Shown here: positions 1-6,222 of the stretch, piece after piece
How the letters are laid out: every line of letters begins with the position of its first letter
Position numbering within the stretch: position 1 is the stretch's first letter
From: Candidatus Methylomirabilota bacterium
GTDB taxonomy: Bacteria > Methylomirabilota > Methylomirabilia > Methylomirabilales > Methylomirabilaceae
DNA length: 8,635 nucleotides
NCBI GenBank assembly: GCA_028869615.1
Contig: JAGWRQ010000079.1
Location: 1-8,635 of the forward strand
Reading direction: 5' to 3'
Translations under genes and position numbers: made by a program
The notes under the pieces: model-generated
What the model saw: the letters and a program-made list of their open reading frames with translations, nothing else
Databases searched by the model: none
Told to the model about the DNA's origin: nothing

Positions 1-69
1 ACACCTGCGTGATGATGTCAATACTGGGTAGTCTGAGTAATGAGCGGTTGCAGGTCTGTTGCGGGGTTC

Positions 70-2352
70 CTACAAGTAGTGGCCGAGGGCGGAGTCCTTT
101 TGCGGTACCGCTTGACGCAGGCGTTTGCCGACCTCGGCGTACTCGCGCTCCATCGCCTCGGTGACCGACGGGAGGGTCTCGGCAAGCGCGGCCAGGAAGT
201 CGGCGTGCGTGACCGCCTTGGCCTCCAAGTCCTTCCGCAAGGCAAGCTGAGCAGCCCGCATGCAGACCAAGGCAAGATCGGCCCCGGTGAACCGGTCGGT
301 TCTGCGGACAAGGTCCTTCAAGTCCACGTCATCGGCGAGGGCCATATGGCGGGTATGAACAGCAAGGATCTCATGGCGGGCGGCGGCATCTGGGATCGGG
401 ACGTAGACCAGCGCATCGAATCGCCCAGGCCGCAGCAGCGCCGGGTCGATGAGATCAGGCCGATTGGTAGCCCCCAGGATGACTACCCCGCGCAGCTCCT
501 CCAGACCGTCCAGCTCGGAGAGGAGCTGATTCACGATCCGCTCGGTCACGTGGGGTTCGCCTGCCGCGGTCCCGCGTCGCGGCACAAGAGCATCCACCTC
601 GTCGAAGAACACGATGGCTGGGGCCACTTGGCGGGCTTTGGCGAAGAACTCTCGAATCCGCTGCTCCGACTCGCCGTACCATTTGGAGAGCAGGTCGCTC
701 CCTTTGGCCAGCATGAAGTTGGCTTTCGCCTCGTTGGCGACGGCCTTGGCCAAAAGCGTCTTGCCGGTTCCCGGTGGACCGTACAGCAGGACCCCTTTGG
801 GTGGCTTGATGCCGAGGCGTTCGAAGGCCTGAGGATGGGTAAGCGGTAGTTCCACAGTCTCCCGGAGGGACCTTTTCACGTCGGCCAGGCCGCCGACATC
901 GCTCCAGGTCACCAGAGGAACCTCGATGAACAGCTCCCGAAGGGCCGAAGGGCGGATCCGTCGCAAGGCCTGGTTGAAGTCCTCGTGGGTGACAACCAGG
1001 CGCTGCAGCACCTCAGCCGGGAAGGTCTCAAGCCTCAAATCCAGATCGGGGAGGATGCGCCGAAGGGCATTGAGGGCGGCCTCGCGGCAGAGGGCGGCCA
1101 GGTCCGAACCGACGCATCCATGCGTAAGGTCCGCCACCCAATCCAGGTTCACGTCCGAGGCAAGCGGCATGGCTCGCGTGTGGATCGTGAGAATCTGGCG
1201 GCGCCCATTGCGGTCCGGCACCCGCAGCTCAATCTCGCGATCGAAGCGGCCGGGGCGGCGCAACGCCAAGTCGATGGCGCCGACGCGGTTGGTGGCCCCA
1301 ATGACGATTACGTTACCGCGTGGCGTGAGGCCGTCCATTAATGTCAGAAGCTGGGCCACGACCCGCCGTTCCACCTCGCCCATCACCGCCTCGCGCTTGG
1401 GGGCGATGGAGTCCAGCTCATCGATGAAGATGATGGCGGGCGGGTTCTCCTGTCCCTCCTGAAAGATAGCCCGCAGCCGCTCCTCTGATTCGCCGTAGAA
1501 ACGCCCCATGATCTCGGGCCCATTGATGGTGGCGAAGTGGGCCTTGGCCTCATTGGCCAGGGCCTGGGCGAGGAGGGTCTTGCCGGTTCCAGGGGGGCCG
1601 TGCAGGAGCACGCCCTTGGGCGGCGCGATTCCGAGCCGATCGAACAGCTCCGGATGCTTGAGCGGTAGCTCGACGACCTCCCGGATCTCACTGATCACCT
1701 CGCCCAGCCCGCCGATGTCATCGTAGGTGATATCCGGGAGGCGGGCCTCCTTGGTCTCCACGTACTCCGGGAGGAGCTCCACCTCGGTTTGGGGATTGAT
1801 GCGTACAATGCCGGACGGGACGGTACCGGCGACGACCAGGCGCACCTCGCCCAGCCCGATCGCCAGGGAGCCCAGTAAGCCCCGGAAGAGCTCCTCCGGA
1901 TACATCCCGGGTGGGACGATCTCCTTCGAACGTGAGGCTGTCCCGACCGAGATCAGGTCGCCACGAACCACAGGACGGTAGAGGAGCGCTTGGCGGAGCA
2001 CCTCGCCAGGGGCTACGGCGCGCAAGCCTTTTCGAGCGGGCGCCAGTGTGACCTTCTGCGCGTCCCGCCAGGCGGCCTTTCGGACCTGCACGTAATCCCC
2101 TATGCTGGCATGAGCATTCGTGCGAATCACGCCATCGACTCGGATTACATCCAGGCCTTGATCGGCCGAGCGGGCCGCCGCCACCAGGGCAGCCGTTTCC
2201 CGGTCCCCAATGATGGAGACGATCTCGCCCCGTTCCAGCTCCAGGACGGCAAAGGCCGCGTCGCTGACGCGGACGATCCCGCGGCCGACGTCTTCCTGGC
2301 CTGCCTCAGCCACCTTCAGGCGGATGCCCTCTGGCATTTGAGCCTGTTGCAT
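70..2352 (-). CDS. CDC48/VAT-type AAA+ ATPase with two ATPase domains
   Basis: A 760-residue protein unfoldase of the CDC48/p97/VAT family, expected to act in the cytoplasm as a hexamer that uses ATP to extract or unfold proteins. Residues about 8-190 fit the CDC48 N-domain (double-psi barrel plus second subdomain). D1 has Walker A GPPGTGKT at 252-259, pore loop RFYG at 284-287, Walker B IIFIDELD at 307-314 and RRPGRFD at 365-371. D2 has a second GPPGTGKT at 525-532, KWYG at 557-560, VFFDEVD at 581-587 and RPGRFD at 641-646. Both rings therefore keep the residues for ATP binding and hydrolysis. The length matches archaeal VAT. The chain ends GHYL, with tyrosine in the penultimate position as in proteasome-docking tails. 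The ATG is preceded directly by an in-frame stop, which fixes the start; AGGAGG lies 12 bases upstream. It is divergent from the stress-protein gene. The family call is secure; the partner protease and substrates are unknown. Confidence 0.95.
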   Translation of the reverse strand: MQQAQMPEGIRLKVAEAGQEDVGRGIVRVSDAAFAVLELERGEIVSIIGDRETAALVAAARSADQGLDVIRVDGVIRTNAHASIGDYVQVRKAAWRDAQKVTLAPARKGLRAVAPGEVLRQALLYRPVVRGDLISVGTASRSKEIVPPGMYPEELFRGLLGSLAIGLGEVRLVVAGTVPSGIVRINPQTEVELLPEYVETKEARLPDITYDDIGGLGEVISEIREVVELPLKHPELFDRLGIAPPKGVLLHGPPGTGKTLLAQALANEAKAHFATINGPEIMGRFYGESEERLRAIFQEGQENPPAIIFIDELDSIAPKREAVMGEVERRVVAQLLTLMDGLTPRGNVIVIGATNRVGAIDLALRRPGRFDREIELRVPDRNGRRQILTIHTRAMPLASDVNLDWVADLTHGCVGSDLAALCREAALNALRRILPDLDLRLETFPAEVLQRLVVTHEDFNQALRRIRPSALRELFIEVPLVTWSDVGGLADVKRSLRETVELPLTHPQAFERLGIKPPKGVLLYGPPGTGKTLLAKAVANEAKANFMLAKGSDLLSKWYGESEQRIREFFAKARQVAPAIVFFDEVDALVPRRGTAAGEPHVTERIVNQLLSELDGLEELRGVVILGATNRPDLIDPALLRPGRFDALVYVPIPDAAARHEILAVHTRHMALADDVDLKDLVRRTDRFTGADLALVCMRAAQLALRKDLEAKAVTHADFLAALAETLPSVTEAMEREYAEVGKRLRQAVPQKDSALGHYL

Positions 2353-2364
2353 CTACGCTTACGC

Positions 2365-2370
2365 CCTCCT
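2365..2370 (-). promoter_or_regulatory. Ribosome binding site of the CDC48-type gene
   Basis: A perfect AGGAGG on the minus strand, 12 bases before the ATG at 2352. The spacing is slightly long, but the codon just before the ATG is TAG, so no earlier in-frame start can use this site. Confidence 0.7.
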
Positions 2371-2401
2371 GGCCTGGAACCTCATCTGACGCTTACTGAA
2401 A

Positions 2402-2453
2402 TGCGCAAGGCCGGCACAGGCAGTTATCATCAGATTGTGCCTTACCTTGCGCA
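2402..2453. repeat. Nested inverted repeat (hairpin) at the 5' end of the CDC48-type gene
   Basis: TGCGCAAGG (2402-2410) is exactly complementary to CCTTGCGCA (2445-2453). Inside it, GGCACA (2413-2418) is exactly complementary to TGTGCC (2436-2441). The outer 9-base-pair and inner 6-base-pair stems are separated by a small internal loop (2 and 3 bases) and closed by a 17-base loop. The structure sits 50-101 bases upstream of the CDC48-type start, just past the candidate -10 box. It could be an operator, or an RNA hairpin at the start of the leader; neither has been shown. Confidence 0.6.
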
Positions 2454-2456
2454 CGG

Positions 2457-2486
2457 ACTCTACCAAAGCGCGGCAAGTCCCGTCAA
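2457..2486 (-). promoter_or_regulatory. Candidate sigma70-type promoter for the CDC48-type gene
   Basis: On the minus strand TTGACG (2486-2481) is followed after 18 bases by TAGAGT (2462-2457). That is 5/6 and 4/6 matches to the consensus boxes. Transcription would begin near 2450, at the edge of the 2402-2453 hairpin. This is a match by eye only, and the host sigma-factor preference is unknown. Confidence 0.4.
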
Positions 2487-2638
2487 GGTCAGAGTGGAGA
2501 AAACATTGCTGCGGACTTATGATCGAGTAGCCAGGGGTGCGGAACGCGCATGGCGGCGGGAGCCTGAAAAAAGCAAAAGCCACAAGGTGCCAGTTCGTAC
2601 ATCACCTCCCGGCAACAGCCGGACACCCCGTGGCTCTC

Positions 2639-2762
2639 TTGAGGAAGCCTCACTTCGAGCGGGTTTTGGTCCCAGGCTAAGCCCTCTTGCTCTGCAAGCA
2701 CATACTACTTCATGCTTGCTCGCAGCTCTTCAGCCATCGCCCGTTCACTGGGGCTTCCTCAA
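2639..2762. repeat. 124-base imperfect hairpin element with 11-base terminal inverted repeats
   Basis: TTGAGGAAGCC (2639-2649) is exactly complementary to GGCTTCCTCAA (2752-2762). Pairing continues inward with interruptions: GAGCGGG (2657-2663) pairs with CCCGTTC (2740-2746) with one G-U. Near the centre GCAAGCA (2694-2700) pairs exactly with TGCTTGC (2713-2719) around a 12-base loop. All three stems are nested and share roughly one centre, so the segment can fold as one long hairpin. No target-site duplication is visible at the ends and no U-run follows on either strand. It could be a small non-autonomous insertion element, a structured RNA or a regulatory fold. Confidence 0.5.
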
Positions 2763-2839
2763 TAATAATATAGTGCGCCCTCCGATTATTTGCAAGGCCC
2801 ATTCGCCATTCGCAAGACCGATCAGTGGGCCTTGTCTCC

Positions 2840-2868
2840 TTCACAAAGGCGGCGATGAAGGCTATACT
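2840..2868 (+). promoter_or_regulatory. Strong candidate sigma70-type promoter for the universal stress protein
   Basis: TTCACA (2840-2845) and TATACT (2863-2868) are each 5/6 matches to consensus and are separated by the optimal 17 bases. Transcription would start near 2875, giving a leader of about 50 bases before the ATG at 2926. Confidence 0.6.
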
Positions 2869-2925
2869 TGGGACGCCTTCGCAGACGGTAGCATAACCTG
2901 CTTGACGGAAGGAGCCAACCTATCC

Positions 2926-3399
2926 ATGATACCAAGGTATCGGAAGCTACTGGTGACCACGGATCTCTCGCCTCTGGGAAACGCCGCGATCCCACACGCG
3001 TATGCGATGTTGGCGGAGCGCGGTGGGACCGTCATCCTCTGCCATGTCACTGAGGTGCATGGCCCTCCCAACCCGCTCTATGCCCACTACTCGCCATGGA
3101 GCGCACTCTCGGGGCAGGAACGGGCGGAGCTTCGGCAGACACTGCTCCGCTCACTGGAAGCGCTTGTGCCTGAGCAGGCTCGTAAAGCGGGGGTAGTGAC
3201 AACGGAGGTACGAGTGGTAGAGACCCCGTTGACGGTGCATGAGGCGATTTGCCAGGAGGCCAGGGAACTGGACGTGGATCTCATCGTCATGGCATCCCAT
3301 GGCCATTCGGGGATCGTTCGCCTGCTTCTGGGTTCGGTAGCAGAGCATGTGCTGCGGTCAGCCGATCGTCCTGTTCTCATTGTCCGCAATCGGGGTTAA
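2926..3399 (+). CDS. Universal stress protein (UspA family), single domain
   Basis: A 157-residue single-domain UspA-family protein, probably a cytoplasmic dimer. It opens with the family's first strand and nucleotide loop (KLLVTTDLS, Asp13). The C-terminal signature is VMASHGHSG...LLLGSVAEHVL: SHG ends at Gly126, then nine residues, then Gly136-Ser137. This is the ATP-binding form of the fold, although the first glycine of the strict G-x2-G-x9-G-S pattern is Ala123. The C-terminal strand RPVLIVR is typical. The reading frame is open far upstream, but family similarity begins only at this ATG, which has GGAAGGAG (2907-2914) 11 bases before it and a good promoter at 2840-2868. It is divergent from the CDC48-type gene, so a shared stress role is possible but is an inference. 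Family call secure; physiological role not known. Confidence 0.92.
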   Translation: MIPRYRKLLVTTDLSPLGNAAIPHAYAMLAERGGTVILCHVTEVHGPPNPLYAHYSPWSALSGQERAELRQTLLRSLEALVPEQARKAGVVTTEVRVVETPLTVHEAICQEARELDVDLIVMASHGHSGIVRLLLGSVAEHVLRSADRPVLIVRNRG

Positions 3400-3436
3400 C
3401 GCCTCTTGCATTGGTGGAGGTGCGACACATCCACGC

Positions 3437-3466
3437 TTGCGTCACGTCTTGGTAGGAATCTATAAT
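3437..3466 (+). promoter_or_regulatory. Candidate promoter for the rhodanese gene
   Basis: A perfect TATAAT (3461-3466) preceded by TTGCGT (3437-3442) with an 18-base spacer; the -35 box is weak. Use of this promoter would give a leader of about 145 bases that contains the C/G hairpin and the heptamer repeats. Confidence 0.4.
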
Positions 3467-3510
3467 GCTGCATAGATAGCTCATACGGCATGGTTGTGCT
3501 ACGGCGCACA

Positions 3511-3554
3511 AACCCCCCCCACTTCTTCGCAAAAAGGGGGGGCTACGGGGGGTT
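3511..3554. repeat. C-run/G-run hairpin element, terminator- or REP-like
   Basis: AACCCCCCCC (3511-3520) is followed by a G7 run (3536-3542) and by GGGGGGTT (3547-3554). AACCCCCC pairs exactly with the distal GGGGGGTT over 8 base pairs. Alternatively seven Cs pair with the proximal G7 around a 15-base loop. Two mutually exclusive hairpins are thus possible. It lies between the universal stress protein and the rhodanese gene. It may end the upstream transcript (though no U-run follows), act in the rhodanese leader, or be one copy of a dispersed palindromic repeat. Only one copy is in this window. Confidence 0.55.
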
Positions 3555-3560
3555 ATCTGA

Positions 3561-3588
3561 GGCTGACGGCTGAGCGCTGATCGCTATT
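3561..3588. repeat. Degenerate 7-base tandem repeat, four units
   Basis: Four adjacent heptamers read GGCTGAC, GGCTGAG, CGCTGAT and CGCTATT, sharing a GCTGA core that decays in the last unit. The repeat lies between the C/G hairpin and the rhodanese ribosome binding site. No function is evident. Confidence 0.5.
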
Positions 3589-3618
3589 TTCGAAGGAGCC
3601 TGAGACAGGAGGGATGGG

Positions 3619-4506
3619 GTGAAACGAGTAATGATGGCGGCAGTGGCGGCAATGACGCTGCTCGCAACGACTCCGCGGACGACCTTGGCTGTGGGCTACG
3701 GCAACCCACAGTTGCTTGTGGAGACCCACTGGCTGGCCCAGCACCTCAATGACTGGGATCTGCGGATCATCGATATGCGTAACAGCCCGGAGGAGTACGC
3801 GGCCGGACACATTCCAGGCGCGGTCTACCTCGCGGTCAATCAGGTTCGTCTGGCCTTGAAAGAGTCGGGCTTCGCCCTGCCTCCCGATTATGAGATCGAG
3901 GAACGACTAGGGCAGCTTGGAATCACCCAAGAGACGATGGTCGTGGTGTATGACGATCAGGGTGGGCTCAATGCGTCACGCCTGTTCTTTACCCTTGAGT
4001 ATGCCGGCCACAAAAAGGTGGCGCTGTTGAACGGCGGCATCACGAAATGGATCACTGAAGCGCGAGCCCTCTCGAAAACGCTGCCACAGGTAAGCAAGAC
4101 GGTCTATCAGGTCCATGCTGAGACGCAACGCGTCGCGCCGGCAGGGTGGATTGCAGCACACTTGGGCAAGCCGAATCTTACCCTGGTGGACGCTCGGTCG
4201 GCCGCTGAGTTTCGCGGTGAGGATCTGCGGGCCAAACGGGGAGGTCACATCCCGGGAGCCGTGAACATCGAGTGGACACAAAACCTGGCCGGCGGCAAGA
4301 CATTCAAGCCGGCCGATGCACTCCTGGCCCTCTATGAGCGGGCAGGGGTGACGAAGGATAAGACGATCGTGAGCTACTGTCAGACGATGCATCGTGGAGC
4401 CGTCACCTACTTTACGCTCCGGCTGCTGGGGTATCCGGATGTTCGAGGGTACGATCGCTCCTGGAGCGAGTGGGGCAACGACCCTACGCTGCCGGCGCAG
4501 CAGTGA
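3619..4506 (+). CDS. Exported tandem-domain rhodanese (sulfurtransferase)
   Basis: A 295-residue protein with two rhodanese domains, likely a thiosulfate- or mercaptopyruvate-type sulfurtransferase acting outside the cytoplasmic membrane. Residues 1-24 form a signal peptide: MKRV, a hydrophobic stretch, then a likely cut after TTLA. The N-terminal domain (about 30-150) has the DMRNSPEEYAAGHIPGAV signature, but its active-site position reads YDDQGG with no cysteine, so it is structural, as usual in tandem rhodaneses. The C-terminal domain (about 170-292) has DARSAAEFRG, GGHIPGAVNIEW and the catalytic loop CQTMHRG with Cys254. This keeps the C-x4-R spacing but has Met where Gly is commonest. 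The GTG start is preceded by AGGAGGG (3607-3613) at 5 bases; an internal ATG at codon 5 would shorten the signal peptide. A 102-base gap separates it from galT, so co-transcription is uncertain. The physiological sulfur donor cannot be read from the sequence. Confidence 0.9.
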   Translation: MKRVMMAAVAAMTLLATTPRTTLAVGYGNPQLLVETHWLAQHLNDWDLRIIDMRNSPEEYAAGHIPGAVYLAVNQVRLALKESGFALPPDYEIEERLGQLGITQETMVVVYDDQGGLNASRLFFTLEYAGHKKVALLNGGITKWITEARALSKTLPQVSKTVYQVHAETQRVAPAGWIAAHLGKPNLTLVDARSAAEFRGEDLRAKRGGHIPGAVNIEWTQNLAGGKTFKPADALLALYERAGVTKDKTIVSYCQTMHRGAVTYFTLRLLGYPDVRGYDRSWSEWGNDPTLPAQQ

Positions 4507-4608
4507 GTGGGTGGTGGAGGTCAAAAACGTTCTGCGGCCGACGGCTGGACGCGCGGCATGTCTCGGCTGTGACAGACTACAACCTTTTGCGGTGGCGTGA
4601 GGAGAGAC

Positions 4609-5607
4609 ATGGGTGAATTACGGCGCGATCCGGTCAGGAATCGTTGGGTGATTATCGACCCGGAGCGGCCGGATCGAGAGGCTGCCTTGAAGGTGGAGGC
4701 GCAGCCGCCACCACCGCTTTCCGGCCCATGCCCGCTCTGTCCGGGCAATGAGTCGATGACCCCGCCAGAGATTGTCGCGTTTGGCGAACCCTCGCGTCAG
4801 CGGAATCAGGCCGGCTGGTGGGTTCGAGTCACCCCTGACCTGCAGCCTCTGTGTCGGATTGAGGGTGATTTCGATCGAAGGCCGGAGGGGCCCTTCGACG
4901 TGATGAACGCCGTGGGGGCCCATGAGATCGTCATAGAAAGTCCGCAGCATCAGTTAACATGGGCAGAATTTCCGGAGCAGCAGTTGGAGCGGGTCCTGCG
5001 CACCTACAGGCTGCGGAGTCTGGACCTCCGCCTGGATGAGCGGTTCCGATCGCTGATCGTGGTGAAGAACCATGCGGACGCGGCCGGCATCCTCAGCCAC
5101 CCCCATTCCCACGTGCTGGCTTTCCCGTTCATCCCGTACGGGATTGAAGAGGAGTTGCGCGGCTGTCGGGAGTTCTATGCGAGAAAGGAGCGTTGTGCCT
5201 TCTGTGACATCATCCTCCATGAGCGGGTCTCCCGCGTCAGAAGGGTGGCGGAGACCGATCACTTCGTGGCGCTGGCGCCCTTTGCCTCTCGCTTTCCTTT
5301 CGAGACGTGGCTGCTACCCCTCCGTCACGCCTCTGATTTCGCGAGCATCGGCGATGGGGAGCTGGTCGATCTCGTCGGCCTCGTGAAGCGGATGATGCAG
5401 ATGATCGGGAAGGTTCTCGGCAACCAATCCTGTACGATAGTCCTCCACAGCGCCCCCTTTGACGAACCGCATACGCATGACTATCACTGGCATCTCGAGA
5501 TAACGCCGAAGACCGCGCCGGTGGCGGCATTCGGGTGGGGTGCGCGGCTCTTTGTGAACCCGATTCCGCCTGAGGAGGCGGCCGCCCTGATGGCGCAAAT
5601 GATGTAA
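4609..5607 (+). CDS. galT: Galactose-1-phosphate uridylyltransferase-like nucleotidyltransferase (HIT superfamily)
   Basis: A 332-residue GalT-family enzyme. GalT transfers UMP between hexose 1-phosphates through a uridylyl-histidine. The start MGELRRDPVRNRWVIIDPER is typical. The probable zinc ligands are Cys41 and Cys44 (CPLCPGNE), His114 (ESPQH) and His164. The active site HPHSH at 164-168 keeps the nucleophile His166, but position 168 is His, whereas GalT normally has Gln (HPHxQ) and that Gln contacts substrate. A second CxxC is at 196-199 (CAFC), and HWHLEITP (His293, His295) is the usual C-terminal histidine pair. The ATG at 4609 follows AGGAG (4600-4604) at 4 bases; an in-frame GTG at 4597 overlaps that site and was not chosen. 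It probably leads the operon with pncA and pncB. Because of the His168 change, true substrates could differ (another nucleotidyl sugar, or a phosphorylase); the family call is firm, the substrate is not. Confidence 0.85.
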   Translation: MGELRRDPVRNRWVIIDPERPDREAALKVEAQPPPPLSGPCPLCPGNESMTPPEIVAFGEPSRQRNQAGWWVRVTPDLQPLCRIEGDFDRRPEGPFDVMNAVGAHEIVIESPQHQLTWAEFPEQQLERVLRTYRLRSLDLRLDERFRSLIVVKNHADAAGILSHPHSHVLAFPFIPYGIEEELRGCREFYARKERCAFCDIILHERVSRVRRVAETDHFVALAPFASRFPFETWLLPLRHASDFASIGDGELVDLVGLVKRMMQMIGKVLGNQSCTIVLHSAPFDEPHTHDYHWHLEITPKTAPVAAFGWGARLFVNPIPPEEAAALMAQMM

Positions 5608-5616
5608 GGTGACCCG

Positions 5617-6222
5617 ATGCGCCCGCTGGGAGTTCAGACGCTGATCCTGAGTCAGGGTGACGCCCTGATCGTCGTGGACGTCCAGAACGATTTCCTGCCG
5701 GGGGGCAGCCTGGCGGTGCCGCGGGGCGATGACGTGATCCCGGTGCTCAATCGCTACCTGGCCGCTTTTGTGCGCTGGGGGTTGCCGATCTTCGCCACCC
5801 GAGACTGGCATCCGCCCAATCACTGTTCCTTTCAGCCGTATGGTGGACCCTGGCCCCCCCACTGTGTGGCGGGGTCGGCAGGCGCGGCGTTTGCCCCCGC
5901 CCTCGAACTCCCCGCTTCCAGTACCCTCATCACCCTCAAGGGCACGCAGCCCGAGCAGGACGCCTATTCCGCATTCGATGGAACGGATCTTGACGCGCGC
6001 CTGCGCGCCCAGGGTGTAGGGCGGCTCTTCGTCGGCGGCCTGGCTACCGACTACTGCGTCCTGTGTACGGTGGAGGATGGTCTGAAGGCCGGGTACGCGG
6101 TCGTCCTGCTACAGGATGCCATCCGGGCCGTCAATGTGCGGCCGGATGACGGGGAACGGGCGGAGGCGGAGATGATTCAACGGGGGGCCATACCGATCCG
6201 ATTGGAGATGCTGGCTGCATGA
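5617..6222 (+). CDS. pncA: Nicotinamidase
   Basis: A 201-residue isochorismatase-fold amidase that hydrolyses nicotinamide to nicotinate and ammonia in the cytoplasm, the first step of the deamidating NAD salvage route. The catalytic triad is complete: Asp21 (VVDVQNDF), Lys108 (LKGT) and Cys147 (ATDYCV). The metal site is Asp63, His65 and His69 in TRDWHPPNHCSF. PPHCVAGSAGA at 80-90 corresponds to the usual WPxHC(V)xGTxGA stretch. Asp21 lies about 11-13 residues further in than in common PncA proteins, a short N-terminal extension with no internal start to replace it. The ATG is 9 bases after the galT stop with AAGGTGA (5606-5612) upstream, and its stop overlaps the pncB start (ATGA), so it is translationally coupled to the next pathway enzyme. 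Pyrazinamidase activity is common in this family. Confidence 0.93.
   Translation: MRPLGVQTLILSQGDALIVVDVQNDFLPGGSLAVPRGDDVIPVLNRYLAAFVRWGLPIFATRDWHPPNHCSFQPYGGPWPPHCVAGSAGAAFAPALELPASSTLITLKGTQPEQDAYSAFDGTDLDARLRAQGVGRLFVGGLATDYCVLCTVEDGLKAGYAVVLLQDAIRAVNVRPDDGERAEAEMIQRGAIPIRLEMLAA

Larger units (their letters stand above)
2353..2925. other. Long divergent intergenic region (573 bases)
   Basis: The spacer between the divergent CDC48-type and universal stress protein genes. No convincing coding region is visible. One plus-strand frame stays open through it into the stress protein, but its translation looks random and has no family motif. It holds a candidate promoter for each gene, the nested hairpin at 2402-2453 and the long imperfect hairpin at 2639-2762. 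Near 2799 the heptamer CATTCGC occurs twice in a row with one base between. Confidence 0.7.

Noticed and set aside
40..849. A 269-codon open frame on the plus strand
   Set aside because: It lies entirely opposite the second ATPase domain of the CDC48-type gene and has no recognisable motif. High GC on the coding strand readily opens such frames.
1990..2925. An upstream extension of the universal stress protein frame
   Set aside because: The frame stays open, but the first 363 bases are antisense to the CDC48-type gene and the rest shows no family similarity. The promoter and ribosome binding site support the start at 2926.
3976..4524. A 182-codon minus-strand open frame
   Set aside because: It is antisense to the rhodanese gene, whose signal peptide and catalytic loop are clear.
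4597..4608. An earlier GTG start for galT
   Set aside because: It overlaps the Shine-Dalgarno sequence that serves the ATG at 4609 and adds only four residues not typical of the family.
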